From an uncultured Bacteroidales bacterium (lineage in GTDB: Bacteria; Bacteroidota; Bacteroidia; Bacteroidales; P3), in the NCBI GenBank assembly GCA_900316965.1, contig ONEY01000002.1, positions 103,468-167,467 of the forward strand: 64,000 bases of DNA, read 5' to 3'. Position numbers and translations under genes: made by a program. Under the pieces are notes generated by a model. The model ran no database searches and was not told where the DNA came from. It saw only the letters and a program-made list of their open reading frames with translations. This document shows, piece after piece, positions 44,788-53,041 of this stretch; the first letter of the stretch is position 1, and each line of letters opens with the position of its first letter.

Positions 44788-46707
44788 TTAGTGTCTTATT
44801 GCTATTTTCTTTGTTGAATATAATCCTGTTACTGTATCAATAATTCTTAGAAAATAAATACCATTATCAAGATGGCGCAAATCCAATGTGTTTTTGTAAG
44901 GCGTTTGGAGAATAATGCGTCCATGCAAATCGAACAGAGAGAGTTGTATGTGCTCGAGCGGAGTGGCGTTGTCGATTTCAATGTTGACCTGTCCTGACGA
45001 TGGCATTGGGAATATTGACACTTTAGGAGCTTCGGCTTGAGGCTTTTCTATTGATACCAGAGCCGAGGAACCAAAAGCGGGACGTAGCATGACAGAGCCC
45101 TTCAAAATACTCTGCATCCATTCGTTGCCGACACGATAGAACGTGAAACGACGCGAGTCGTTGCTACGGTCAAAACCCAAGTTGATATAATCGTTTGTAA
45201 GCTGTTCGAATCCGACAAAGATAGTGTCGGTAACCCTCAGAGCCTCTTTAAGGATATAGCGGTGAAAGAGGTTAGAGCCATCAAAAGCAGGAGTGTTGCG
45301 TTCACTGTCTTTGTAAATAAGTGTTGTTGGCAGCCCGTTATGGCAGCTCCACACACATATTTGGAACTGAATATTCTCGTTTTCGCCGCCACGAGTTCTG
45401 TTGAAGAAAAGGTCGACAGCAGTAAGAGTATCTGCGCTATGGAGATCATAGCGCAAAGCCAACCAAACCTTGTTACCCGTAGGACCAGATGTCACCACGC
45501 CATAACCATTTTCCGGTATGCCGTCATCGTAGGCATAGTAGTCGCCAAAGTTTTGTGTAAATGTTATCGTGTCGTTGCCTTTTCTGTTGTCCCCTCCAAC
45601 CCCTTCGCAGACAATATGTTTGACGACAAACGACGAAGGCTGGCCATTGACGGGGAAAGAGAAGTTGACAGGAGGATTGCAATGTACAGGCATCTCCTGG
45701 TATTTCCCATTGGGAAAGAAAGCTGGAATATTCTCATAACCGCCCTCATAGTTGGCAACAGTACCACCGTCGCTGTTGGAGACAACATAGTGGTATGTCG
45801 ACGCCAACGTTTGGTTGTAGCGGTTAACAATCTTCATGTTCAGTTTGTCAGCCATATCAGCTGGAGTAAACTGTCGGGCAGGCATAGCGTAATAGTATTT
45901 CAACATTGAAGGAGCCTTCTCTACAAAGGCGACATCACGGGAAAGGCTGTCGCCCCTGTTTCTGCTATGGTTTAGGTATATGTAGTCGATACTCCAGTGG
46001 TCGCAGTTGCCCGATATGCCGCTCTTGGGATTGGGGTCGAGGCTGGCATAGTTGCGAAAACGGAATTGGAAGTTGCGGTTAAAATATTTAGCGCTGTCAA
46101 TTTTCACGCTTGCAAAATGCCAAGGCCAATGGCTGTGGATGCCAACGGTGTCGGGAGAAAAGCCCGGCGTAGACCAAACGACATCCCATTGGTTTGCTTG
46201 AGAATCATATAGGTCGAGAAAAAGAGAGTCCTGTTGTGAAGGTGTGCTACCCACAAGTTCCCAGGGGTTTCCGTACCAACCGCCAGGGATAAAGAAGAAA
46301 CTCAAGACTATAGAGTCGGAAGGTGTAAGTTTGCGTTTAGAGACACCAGTGATAGAGTCGAGGCGTATAGGCTGTGAAGCCAGAGTGTCCGCTTTGAAGA
46401 GGTTGGTTGAGGCGTGAGGGTAGAGCTCACCGCGCTCGTTAAGAGCGTCGAGGGTAGCCATGCCCACCGAGGGAGGCTCAGGAGCATAGTCTTTGTTGAC
46501 AAAAGCCTGCTGCGTAAGCCATCGCTTGGGGTCGGGAAGACCTTCATAGTCGGAGAAATCGTCGAAGAAAGGGAGCTCCAACAACGTCGTGTCCGAGCTT
46601 TTGACAGAATGATGACGAAAAGAGTAGGAGAGAGGCGATAGAATCTCCTGTGCCAAGCATTGCTGCAAAGTGGCAAAAAGTATCAGTATGGTGACGATTT
46701 TTTTCAA
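44788..46707 (-). CDS. Secreted protein with type A T9SS sorting domain
   Basis: The protein has about 639 residues, a signal peptide and a C-terminal type A T9SS domain: VSIFPMPSSGQVNIEID, QLSLFDLHGRII and NGIYFLRIID with basic end KIAIRH. The central part shows jelly-roll-like stretches (FFDDFSDYEGLPDPKRW, WSIDYIYLNHS) and no catalytic motif I recognise. No ATG is available; the TTG at 46707 begins a clean signal (LKKIVTILILFATLQQCLAQ) and is preferred over the TTG at 46764. It lies between the PASTA and rluD genes. The T9SS core operon is adjacent on the opposite strand. The function is unknown; adhesion or envelope binding is possible. Confidence 0.85.
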   Translation of the reverse strand: MKKIVTILILFATLQQCLAQEILSPLSYSFRHHSVKSSDTTLLELPFFDDFSDYEGLPDPKRWLTQQAFVNKDYAPEPPSVGMATLDALNERGELYPHASTNLFKADTLASQPIRLDSITGVSKRKLTPSDSIVLSFFFIPGGWYGNPWELVGSTPSQQDSLFLDLYDSQANQWDVVWSTPGFSPDTVGIHSHWPWHFASVKIDSAKYFNRNFQFRFRNYASLDPNPKSGISGNCDHWSIDYIYLNHSRNRGDSLSRDVAFVEKAPSMLKYYYAMPARQFTPADMADKLNMKIVNRYNQTLASTYHYVVSNSDGGTVANYEGGYENIPAFFPNGKYQEMPVHCNPPVNFSFPVNGQPSSFVVKHIVCEGVGGDNRKGNDTITFTQNFGDYYAYDDGIPENGYGVVTSGPTGNKVWLALRYDLHSADTLTAVDLFFNRTRGGENENIQFQICVWSCHNGLPTTLIYKDSERNTPAFDGSNLFHRYILKEALRVTDTIFVGFEQLTNDYINLGFDRSNDSRRFTFYRVGNEWMQSILKGSVMLRPAFGSSALVSIEKPQAEAPKVSIFPMPSSGQVNIEIDNATPLEHIQLSLFDLHGRIILQTPYKNTLDLRHLDNGIYFLRIIDTVTGLYSTKKIAIRH

Positions 46708-46840
46708 AAGATAACTATTATTGAAATGTTCCGTAGGTGAGGATAATACGGCAATGACTGCCAAGGATTGGATATTGTTAACGATGTCTTATAAAGAACT
46801 ACTATATAATCGTGCTATTCCTATTCAAAAGAAATAATAA

Positions 46841-47731
46841 TCAGAATTCATCGAGAGAAATCAATTCGTAAGGGTCACGACTGTCATCGCCGGTTACGGG
46901 TTCATACAAGGCACGGATAGAGTCTTCAATATGACGTTGTTTCATGCGTTCCAGCTCTTCCATTGCAACCACAGACTTGTCGCAGTACCAAAGTTCTATA
47001 CTCGTTCCGTAGGCCACTTCGGCACGGCCCGTATATGATGGCGACTGTTTGTAAACTATAGCCCTGCTCATGTCGGTGATACCGTCATAGTGCTCGGCGC
47101 CAACATTGAGAGAAGCAGAGAGGATGTTGCTTCGTGCCTTGGTGGGAGACATGCCAACGAGATATGGCGCAATAGACATACCCGATCCGCTGCCACGACC
47201 AACTACGAGGTCGATCATGGCGCCTTTCTCCAGTCGTCGTCCTTCGTTGACGTTACGGCCTTTATATTTTTGTTGCAGCACCACATGATGAGGATCGTCG
47301 ACGATAGTAATGCGACCACCATGCAGGCCCACATTCTCTAGTTGCGAGATAGCGTGTCGCACACTTAGCGAGCGTAGGTCAGGAACTATGGCGTTGTCGG
47401 GAACGAATGAAGTGACCGTGAGGTAGATTTTTCGGCCGTTTTTGATGAGAGAACCCGAGTCCGGGTCTTGGCGAAGTATAAAACCACCGCGGTGATTCTG
47501 TTGATAAATAGAGTCGATGATGACAAATTCCAAATCAAGGTCGCCATAATCCATATCGTCCAGATCGTCGACATATTGACCCACGACATAGGGAGTCGGG
47601 TATTCTTGTCCTACGCGGCCATAGTGTTTCAGCACAATAAAAGTAGTTATAACAATAACCAACGAGATTCCCAGAGCGAGCAAAGCGTGCATCACCCAAG
47701 GGTGTTTGTTGAAAAATCCGTTGTTACTCAT
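46841..47731 (-). CDS. PASTA-domain membrane protein
   Basis: This 296-residue protein has an N-terminal membrane helix (HALLALGISLVIVITTFIVL) followed by three PASTA-like domains (YPTPYVVGQYVDDLD, VPDLRSLSVRHAISQLENVGL, IAPYLVGMSPTKARSNILS) facing the periplasm. PASTA domains bind peptidoglycan stem peptides in Firmicutes kinases and PBPs; here there is no kinase or transpeptidase. The C-terminus is charged and probably disordered. In Bacteroidota this gene is often next to the T9SS substrate and rluD, as here. Confidence 0.88.
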   Translation of the reverse strand: MSNNGFFNKHPWVMHALLALGISLVIVITTFIVLKHYGRVGQEYPTPYVVGQYVDDLDDMDYGDLDLEFVIIDSIYQQNHRGGFILRQDPDSGSLIKNGRKIYLTVTSFVPDNAIVPDLRSLSVRHAISQLENVGLHGGRITIVDDPHHVVLQQKYKGRNVNEGRRLEKGAMIDLVVGRGSGSGMSIAPYLVGMSPTKARSNILSASLNVGAEHYDGITDMSRAIVYKQSPSYTGRAEVAYGTSIELWYCDKSVVAMEELERMKQRHIEDSIRALYEPVTGDDSRDPYELISLDEF

Positions 47732-47854
47732 TTTTATAAAGTTTGTCGTTGATTGTTAGTGTATAATGTGATGAGGTGAGAGATGAACAAATAGAATGCA
47801 GATATAATGTCAGCACAATTCAGCTATAAATGCAATAACGTCTTTAGATGATTA

Positions 47855-49183
47855 TTATTGTGTTACAGCCTCGCCGATAAGAGTTGCGGCGGTGCAGCGT
47901 GTCACTTTAATATTGACATACTGTCCCGGCTGGAAGTCTTGGCGGTCGAATACGATGACCTTGTTTTGGCTGTTGCGTCCAAAAAGTTGCTTGTCCGAGC
48001 GGTGAGAAACCCCTTCGACAAGAACCTCATAAACTTTGCCGATTTCTTTGGTGTTGTTTTCAAGAGCAATCTCGCCTTGCAGAGCTATTATTTCCTCGAG
48101 GCGGCGAGTTTTAACTTCGTCGGGGATGTCATCCTGAAGATGCTTGGCGGCATAAGTGTCGGGACGCATAGAGAATTTGAACATGTAAGCATAGTCATAT
48201 CTCACTTTGCGGAACATTTCGAGGGTAGCTTTGTGGTCTTCCTCCGTCTCGCCGCAGAAACCCGCAATGACATCGGTCGTTATGCTGCAGTCAGGAAGAT
48301 AATGACGAATAGCCTCAATGCGGTTCAAGTACCATTCCGGAGTGTAGCGACGATTCATAAGTTTAAGCATACGTTCGCTTCCCGACTGAACAGGGAGGTG
48401 AATGCAGTGGCAGATATTTTTATGCTCCGCCATAGTTTGAAGCAGTTCGTCGCTGAGGTCTTTAGGGTGCGACGTTGCAAATCGGACGCGAAGAAGAGGA
48501 TTTATTTCCGCCACCATAGCCATAAGCTGAGGGAACCCCACAGTAGTTCCGTTGCATTGCCATCGGTAGCTATTAACGTTTTGACCGAGGAGAGTAACCT
48601 CACGGTATCCTTTCTCGAACAGGGTGTTGGCTTCGGCCACGATGGTCTGAGGGTCGCGACTTCGTTCGCGGCCGCGAGTGTAGGGCACCACACAATAGGC
48701 GCAATAGTTTTGACATCCGCGCATGATGCTGATGTAAGCAGTGATGCCATTGGTGTCGTAGCGTACAGGTTCTATGTCAGCGTATGTCTCGCTGTCGCTG
48801 AGCAGAGTCTCCGCCATTTTCTCGCCATCGTGGAGGTGGCTAAGCATTTCGGGCAGACGACGGTATGCGTCGGGACCGACGATGAAAGAGACGTTGTCCT
48901 CCTCTTCCATAAGTTGGTTTTTGATGCGTTCCGCCATACAGCCCAGGATACCAATTTTCACCCACTGGCGGTTACGTTGCAGAGCGCGCAGCTCGCGCAG
49001 ACGCTTGCGAATACGTTGCTCAGCATTGTCGCGAATTGCGCAGGTATTTATTAGAATATAATCAGCATGGTTGATATCCTTCTCAAGGGAATAACCCTCT
49101 TTGGATAGAATCGAGCCAACAATTTCGCTGTCAGCCAGGTTCATCTGGCAACCGTATGTCTCTATGTATACTTTGTTTTTCAA
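47855..49183 (-). CDS. miaB: tRNA-2-methylthio-N6-dimethylallyladenosine synthase MiaB
   Basis: MiaB is a radical-SAM methylthiotransferase that methylthiolates i6A37 in tRNAs reading codons that start with U. The 442-residue protein has the N-terminal UPF0004 [4Fe-4S] ligands Cys12, Cys48 and Cys82, the radical-SAM triad C157-x3-C161-x2-C164 (CQNYCAYC) and a C-terminal TRAM domain (from about residue 375). The start is TTG, as no ATG is available upstream or at the homologue start MKNKVYIETYGCQMN. A TAnnTTTG box lies 38-45 bases upstream. Confidence 0.95.
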   Translation of the reverse strand: MKNKVYIETYGCQMNLADSEIVGSILSKEGYSLEKDINHADYILINTCAIRDNAEQRIRKRLRELRALQRNRQWVKIGILGCMAERIKNQLMEEEDNVSFIVGPDAYRRLPEMLSHLHDGEKMAETLLSDSETYADIEPVRYDTNGITAYISIMRGCQNYCAYCVVPYTRGRERSRDPQTIVAEANTLFEKGYREVTLLGQNVNSYRWQCNGTTVGFPQLMAMVAEINPLLRVRFATSHPKDLSDELLQTMAEHKNICHCIHLPVQSGSERMLKLMNRRYTPEWYLNRIEAIRHYLPDCSITTDVIAGFCGETEEDHKATLEMFRKVRYDYAYMFKFSMRPDTYAAKHLQDDIPDEVKTRRLEEIIALQGEIALENNTKEIGKVYEVLVEGVSHRSDKQLFGRNSQNKVIVFDRQDFQPGQYVNIKVTRCTAATLIGEAVTQ

Positions 49184-49220
49184 TGTTTTGACAGATAAAT
49201 ATAATATTTATAATAAAATA

Positions 49221-49228
49221 CAAAAATA
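49221..49228 (-). promoter_or_regulatory. -7 promoter element TATTTTTG for miaB
   Basis: The minus strand reads TATTTTTG, matching TAnnTTTG, 37 bases before the TTG start. Transcription would begin near 49214. No clear -33 element is seen. Confidence 0.45.
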
Positions 49229-49427
49229 CGAAAAAAACGGATGTCGACAATAAAAAAGACATTCAGTTGGTCTTGAGAGACAAATAAAAAAAACTCCCCA
49301 CAAAGGAGAGTTATTTTGATGACCTGACAGGGCAACCAATCAACATGCAAATTATATGTTAATTAGAAAGCAAAAAAGGTGTAATGAGCATTTTGCAGGC
49401 TCGAATAATGCGTCACATCTTTGTAGA

Positions 49428-49556
49428 TTAAGATATAGATTGTAATTTTGCCACCGCATTCAGAAGCGTAACGGGCTCTGCTGAGGAGCAACCCGCAAGA
49501 AATAGGTCAGTAAATGTACCCCTATTATGTTGTTGGTATTCGACATAACCTGGCGG
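49428..49556 (-). pseudogene. Unidentified coding remnant
   Basis: An open stretch of 42 codons without a start ends at 49428; its predicted peptide includes FTDLFLAGCSSAEPV and TLLNAVAKLQSIS. The wording looks protein-like, but I cannot assign a family. It may be a fragment left by recombination or a chance frame. Confidence 0.3.
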
Positions 49557-49620
49557 TCATCTCTTTGGAAAGTGAAAACAAATGATGAGTTAACAGTAAA
49601 GACAACATGCAGCTATACAA

Positions 49621-49701
49621 TTACGTGTATTGTATCATGTCGGCAAGCCGCAGGAAATAGTCGTTGCTCCAGATGTCAATATCATGGGCGTTCTTCAGTT
49701 C
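49621..49701 (-). pseudogene. Foreign C-terminal tail fused behind truncated aminotransferase
   Basis: Directly where the left aminotransferase loses similarity to the right copy, another frame encodes ELKNAHDIDIWSNDYFLR and ends at TAA (49621-49623). This reads like the end of another protein and marks a recombination junction near 49696-49701. The family is not recognised. Confidence 0.4.
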
Positions 49702-50933
49702 ACGTCGTCATCTGTCACATACGGACCGGCGGGCAGACACATGCCAACCTTGAACAATGCTTCGCTCACGCCATTGACGTATGCAGGAGCACTCTTATAC
49801 ACCGGCTGCTTGTGCATCGGTTTCCACAGCGGACGCGCCTCAATCTGAGCTTGGTCCATGATAATGCGCAATGCCTCCACGTTAGCATTGGGCTCGCAGT
49901 CGGTATGGGCACTTTCAGCGGCATGGATGACACCGGCGGCACCGCCCACGGCACCTGTCACGATGGTCTTGTAGGCGTTCTCCTGACCCTTGATGTGCAC
50001 CTCGGGGTCGATAGTCATCGTGCAGAGCCAGAAGTTGGAATCGTAGCGGCTGTCGGGATTTCCGTGCACCTTTATGCCCGGCACATCCTTTAGTAGTTCT
50101 TCGTACAATGCTTGTACATGCTTGTGGTGGGCGATATGGTCGTTCACAATGGTCATCTGACCACGACCGATACCAGCGCAGATATTGCTCATGCGGTAGT
50201 TGAAGCCAATCTTCTCATGCTGATAGTAAGGATAGCTTTCGCGGTACTGAGTGGCATACATCATAATCTCGCGCCACTCCTCCTCGTTGGCTGTGATAAG
50301 CGCGCCGCCACCAGAAGTTGTGATCATCTTGTTGCCGTTGAATGACAGTACGCCGCTCTTGCCGAAAGTACCCAGCACTTGACCGTTCCAGCGGCTACCG
50401 AAGCCTTCAGCGGCATCCTCGATGACGGGGATGTCGTAGCGGTTGGCAATCTCCATGATGCGGTCAATCTGGTACGACATGCCGTAGAGAGCCACGGGGA
50501 TTATAGCCGCAGGCTTCTTGCCCGTCTTGGCGATGCGGTCCTTGATAGCCTCCTCCATCAGTTCGGGGTCCATATTCCACGAATCCTTCTCCGAATCCAC
50601 AAACACCGGCTTTGCGCCGAGGTAAGTGATAGGGTGGGAGGAAGCGCAAAAAGTAAACGACTGCACGATCACCTCATCACCTGCCTTCACGCCAGCAGCA
50701 ATCAACGCCAGATGCACCGCAGCAGTACCTGCACTCAACGCCACCACTCTCTTGTTAAGGTTAGCGTTAACGTTAAGGTTGACGAAGTCCTCCAAGTCTT
50801 TCTCAAACCCATTCACATTAGGCCCCAGCGGCACCACCCAGTTGGTATCAAACGCTTCCTTGATATACTTCTGTTCAAGACCAGCTTCACTCATGTGAGC
50901 CAAGCAGAGGTATATACGTTTTCTATCTGACAT
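49695..50933 (-). CDS. DegT/DnrJ/EryC1/StrS PLP aminotransferase, C-terminally truncated copy
   Basis: These PLP-dependent sugar aminotransferases make amino sugars for O-antigen or capsule. The 412-residue protein has ALSAGTAAVHLALIAAG, the cofactor-binding VIEDAAEGFGS and the Schiff-base Lys motif SFNGNKMITTSGGG. Compared with the second copy at 63437-64000 it lacks the last 13 residues and ends after DDDV with a single Asn; the DNA then continues into a foreign tail. All catalytic residues remain, so it may still fold. About 94% of residues in the shared part are identical by eye, with more differences at the DNA level. Downstream biosynthesis genes are missing, which suggests a disrupted glycan locus. 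Confidence 0.85.
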   Translation of the reverse strand: MSDRKRIYLCLAHMSEAGLEQKYIKEAFDTNWVVPLGPNVNGFEKDLEDFVNLNVNANLNKRVVALSAGTAAVHLALIAAGVKAGDEVIVQSFTFCASSHPITYLGAKPVFVDSEKDSWNMDPELMEEAIKDRIAKTGKKPAAIIPVALYGMSYQIDRIMEIANRYDIPVIEDAAEGFGSRWNGQVLGTFGKSGVLSFNGNKMITTSGGGALITANEEEWREIMMYATQYRESYPYYQHEKIGFNYRMSNICAGIGRGQMTIVNDHIAHHKHVQALYEELLKDVPGIKVHGNPDSRYDSNFWLCTMTIDPEVHIKGQENAYKTIVTGAVGGAAGVIHAAESAHTDCEPNANVEALRIIMDQAQIEARPLWKPMHKQPVYKSAPAYVNGVSEALFKVGMCLPAGPYVTDDDVN

Positions 50934-50955
50934 AATATAAAGTTTTGATTACAAT

Positions 50956-51645
50956 TTAAAACAACATCACCATCAATCCTGCAAGCACCGCGATAAAGAT
51001 ACTCATCAGAGTACCTGCCAGGACATATTCGGTTTTAGCGGTCTCCTTATCACCAAAACGTATGATTGATTTAGCGGCAATCAGCAGGCCAAGAGCCTCG
51101 TAGCGTTGCATAATAACAAAAGCCAAAATCAGCCAGCGCTCAAGATTACCAATCAACGCTCCGGCATTGAATCCCGTATCAGTATGAGCATCCGGCACGT
51201 TGACACTATAGTGCTTCAGCATGAGCTTAATAAAAATATTAGCCGGTTTCCAGCATACAACAATCGCCACAAGCAATGCAATATATTTGGTGCCAACACC
51301 CAATGGGACAATCCATTCGTTAAACCGCAACCATTGCCAAGCAACCACACCCAGAATGGCAATATGCAACACTTGATCAACCACAAACCACTTCACATTC
51401 TCTTCACGATACGACTTCCATATATCAATAGCGAAATGCATAACCGCAATCACCAGCGCACACCACCAAAAATCTAGGTGAAACGAGGCCAGCCACGACA
51501 AAACGAACACCATTGCAGCGTGTACGTAATGCCAACCACTACGCCATTTCTTCTCTCTTTTACTCTTGCACGATTTCGACGTTTGCAAGGCGAAGTCGGC
51601 CATCAAGTGCGCCAACAAAAGGCACAAAAACAATTCTACCCACAT
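50956..51645 (-). CDS. DUF3307 membrane protein
   Basis: This 229-residue integral membrane protein has about six hydrophobic segments. The DUF3307 signature is near the N-terminus: LLLAHLMADFALQT and WRSGWHYVHA, then VIAVMHFAIDIWKSY and FVVDQVLHIAIL. Its function is unknown. Its start overlaps the end of the satD-like gene by ten bases, so the two are translationally coupled; this SatD-DUF3307 pair recurs in other bacteria. Both genes are preceded by a promoter with inverted repeats at 52330-52385. Confidence 0.85.
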   Translation of the reverse strand: MWVELFLCLLLAHLMADFALQTSKSCKSKREKKWRSGWHYVHAAMVFVLSWLASFHLDFWWCALVIAVMHFAIDIWKSYREENVKWFVVDQVLHIAILGVVAWQWLRFNEWIVPLGVGTKYIALLVAIVVCWKPANIFIKLMLKHYSVNVPDAHTDTGFNAGALIGNLERWLILAFVIMQRYEALGLLIAAKSIIRFGDKETAKTEYVLAGTLMSIFIAVLAGLMVMLF

Positions 51646-52316
51646 ATTCTGCCAAAATTCAAGTTTTCAAAATCTTTTATTGCTATATTCAGCAACCCCC
51701 ACTGGGCATTGGTTGACCGTGTGTTGACTGACGACTGGAATATTCCGAGCCGTTCACTTATTTCACGTTCTTTAAAACCCAACAATTTATAATAAACAAC
51801 CTCCGCTTTCTTCACAGAGTATGAATCTACCAGATTGCTGACCATCGCAACATACGAGTCCAAAAAGCAGTTCATCTCCTCCGATGCTCCATCCACTTCA
51901 ACTATCGAATACACATTAGTCTTTCGGCTGATAATGTCTAGATTTCTGCCTGAAATATAAATTGCAGGGCCGTCTATAATATCTTGCTTCCGATTTTCAT
52001 ATATTCCTCTCGACACACCTATTGAAAATCTTATACCGTATTTTTGCAGCATCTCCGAGCAGTCGCATTTGTCGGCCTGCATCTTCACAAACAACTTCAA
52101 GAGCACAGCTATCCGCAGAACATATCGATGTTCAGGAATGTAGCATTCAATGCCATCACCCTTTACAATTCTTGCCCAAAACCCATGATAATCCTTTTCA
52201 AGATAATCGAACAGGTTGAGCAGCCTATTTCTTAGCTCAATCAGGTCGTCCGTCTGCAACGACGTTGATCTCACTATATCAGCTGATAATGTGGCTACCA
52301 TATCTTTTTTAACCAT
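51636..52316 (-). CDS. SatD-family protein with C-terminal helix-turn-helix
   Basis: This 226-residue protein has an N-terminal cyclase-like alpha/beta region (ATLSADIVRSTSLQTDDL, ARIVKGDGIECYIPE, IRFSIGVSRG, GPAIYISGRNLD) that matches the SatD family, a relative of class III nucleotide cyclases without the catalytic metal residues being clear. The last ~60 residues hold a helix-turn-helix of sigma-factor-region-4/LuxR type (KLLGFKEREISERLGIFQSSVNTR). A DNA-binding, ligand-sensing regulator of its own operon is inferred. The DUF3307 gene overlaps its end. The start is ATG at 52316. Confidence 0.78.
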   Translation of the reverse strand: MVKKDMVATLSADIVRSTSLQTDDLIELRNRLLNLFDYLEKDYHGFWARIVKGDGIECYIPEHRYVLRIAVLLKLFVKMQADKCDCSEMLQKYGIRFSIGVSRGIYENRKQDIIDGPAIYISGRNLDIISRKTNVYSIVEVDGASEEMNCFLDSYVAMVSNLVDSYSVKKAEVVYYKLLGFKEREISERLGIFQSSVNTRSTNAQWGLLNIAIKDFENLNFGRICG

Positions 52317-52329
52317 TTACTTCTGGCTG

Positions 52330-52385
52330 CAAAAATATCTATTTTTTTTTAGATAACCAAATAATATCTAAAAAATATTAGATAT
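52330..52385 (-). promoter_or_regulatory. satD promoter with TATCT/AGATA operator candidates
   Basis: The minus strand has a -7 TATTTTTG (52330-52337) with a TTTG 20 bases upstream (52358-52361). TATCT and AGATA half-sites lie inside the spacer (52336-52340 and 52351-52355), and a perfect 8-base pair ATATCTAA/TTAGATAT flanks 52372-52377. This layout fits binding of a helix-turn-helix repressor such as the satD product itself; that link is inferred. Confidence 0.55.
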
Positions 52386-52489
52386 TCGCCCATTATCGAA
52401 CATTTATAACCTTTATCTATTTATGCCGCAATTCCCAATCGTATTGACAAACGGGGGAATAAGTATATGAATTGCTAATTGTTATCCTC

Positions 52490-52507
52490 GGGACAGGTGC
52501 CTGTCCC
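52490..52507. repeat. REP-like palindrome GGGACAGGTGCCTGTCCC
   Basis: Two 8-base arms surround a TG centre. The core matches a palindrome type that is repeated in many Bacteroidota genomes. Whether it recurs in this genome cannot be checked here. Confidence 0.45.
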
Positions 52508-52515
52508 TCGTCCCC

Positions 52516-52617
52516 TTATGACTTCCCGCATCGTCTGATGCCAGTCACTATCTTCACACGCCCATTGCCCATGTGTGCAATCAACCTTTCCAGATACCTG
52601 TCGCGCTTAATCTCCAT
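52516..52617 (-). pseudogene. N-terminal remnant of an AAA_14/DUF4143-type ATPase
   Basis: The frame starts MEIKRDRYLERLIAHMGNG and reaches the Walker A sequence VTGIRRCGKS, then stops at TAA. Full-length members of this Bacteroidota ATPase family have ~380-400 residues and continue SYLLF or similar after this motif. Only 33 codons remain, so the gene is truncated. The REP-like palindrome lies directly after the stop. Confidence 0.75.
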
Positions 52618-52844
52618 TGCTATCAATTTAATATTTTTGCAATTCTTGCAATTTTATACAATATCCTTGTCTGCAAAATTAACGATTCTCCATGTATTTT
52701 ATTGCATTACTTATGTATTTATGTATTATTCAGTCTTTAAAACTTTGAAAAATAACCATAGTTCCGTTTGTCCAGCAAAACCCTTACGTCTTACATCTGA
52801 CATCATACATCCTATGTTCCCCGTCCCTCACCTCGGTCTTTTTT

Positions 52845-53016
52845 TTAAATAAAGTAAGTCGGACACGCGTCCTTTCGCATTGTGAAACACGCCCCTTCCT
52901 GAGTCACCTTGCAGTTATAACACACCGAAAACTCGGGATAAGCCGCCTTCTGGCTGTCGAAAAACGAGGCAACAAAGTTGATAGTTGTAAAGGGGGGGGG
53001 GACGTTGGAGGTCCAT
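52845..53016 (-). other. Cys-rich small reading frame behind a C10 tract (frame off by one)
   Basis: An ATG at 53016 starts MDLQRPPP; ten C residues (52992-53001 on plus as G10) then put the downstream protein-like frame out of register by one base. With nine C the frame would read MDLQRPPP, F-T-T-I-N-F-V and a Cys-rich tail (FSVCYNCKVTQEGACF, MRKDACPTYFI), 56 residues in all. It starts 25 bases after the stop of the large STAND gene. This is a possible phase-variable gene, a damaged remnant or a chance frame; I cannot decide from one sequence. Confidence 0.35.
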
Positions 53017-53041
53017 ATTATTCCACTGTTAATATTGTATT

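Larger units (their letters stand above)
49184..49694. other. 511-base gap with gene remnants
   Basis: This space between miaB and the truncated aminotransferase holds the miaB promoter, a fragment of an unknown gene (49428-49556) and the foreign tail joined to the aminotransferase end (49621-49701). No RNA gene was recognised. Confidence 0.55.
52317..53041. other. 725-base region with promoter, remnants and G-tract
   Basis: From left to right it holds the satD promoter with inverted repeats, a REP-like palindrome at 52490-52507, an AAA_14 remnant at 52516-52617, about 220 bases of AT-rich sequence with no recognised content, a short Cys-rich frame and a G10 tract at 52992-53001. Confidence 0.6.

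Noticed and set aside
47858..49054. A 398-codon plus-strand frame opposite miaB
   Set aside because: miaB has all Fe-S and radical-SAM cysteines; the opposite frame lacks any motif.
49288..49316. Weak hairpin around CTCCCC/GGAGAG as a terminator
   Set aside because: The stem has only seven pairs with a mismatch and lies upstream of miaB, where no plus-strand gene needs a terminator.
49440..49510. Possible tRNA or small RNA near the GGGCTCTGCT hairpin
   Set aside because: No T-loop, anticodon arm or acceptor pairing could be built; part of the stretch looks like a coding remnant.
52741..52830. CRISPR-like array in TCTTACATCTGACATCATACATC repeats
   Set aside because: Units are short, imperfect and without spacers of constant length; no cas genes are present.
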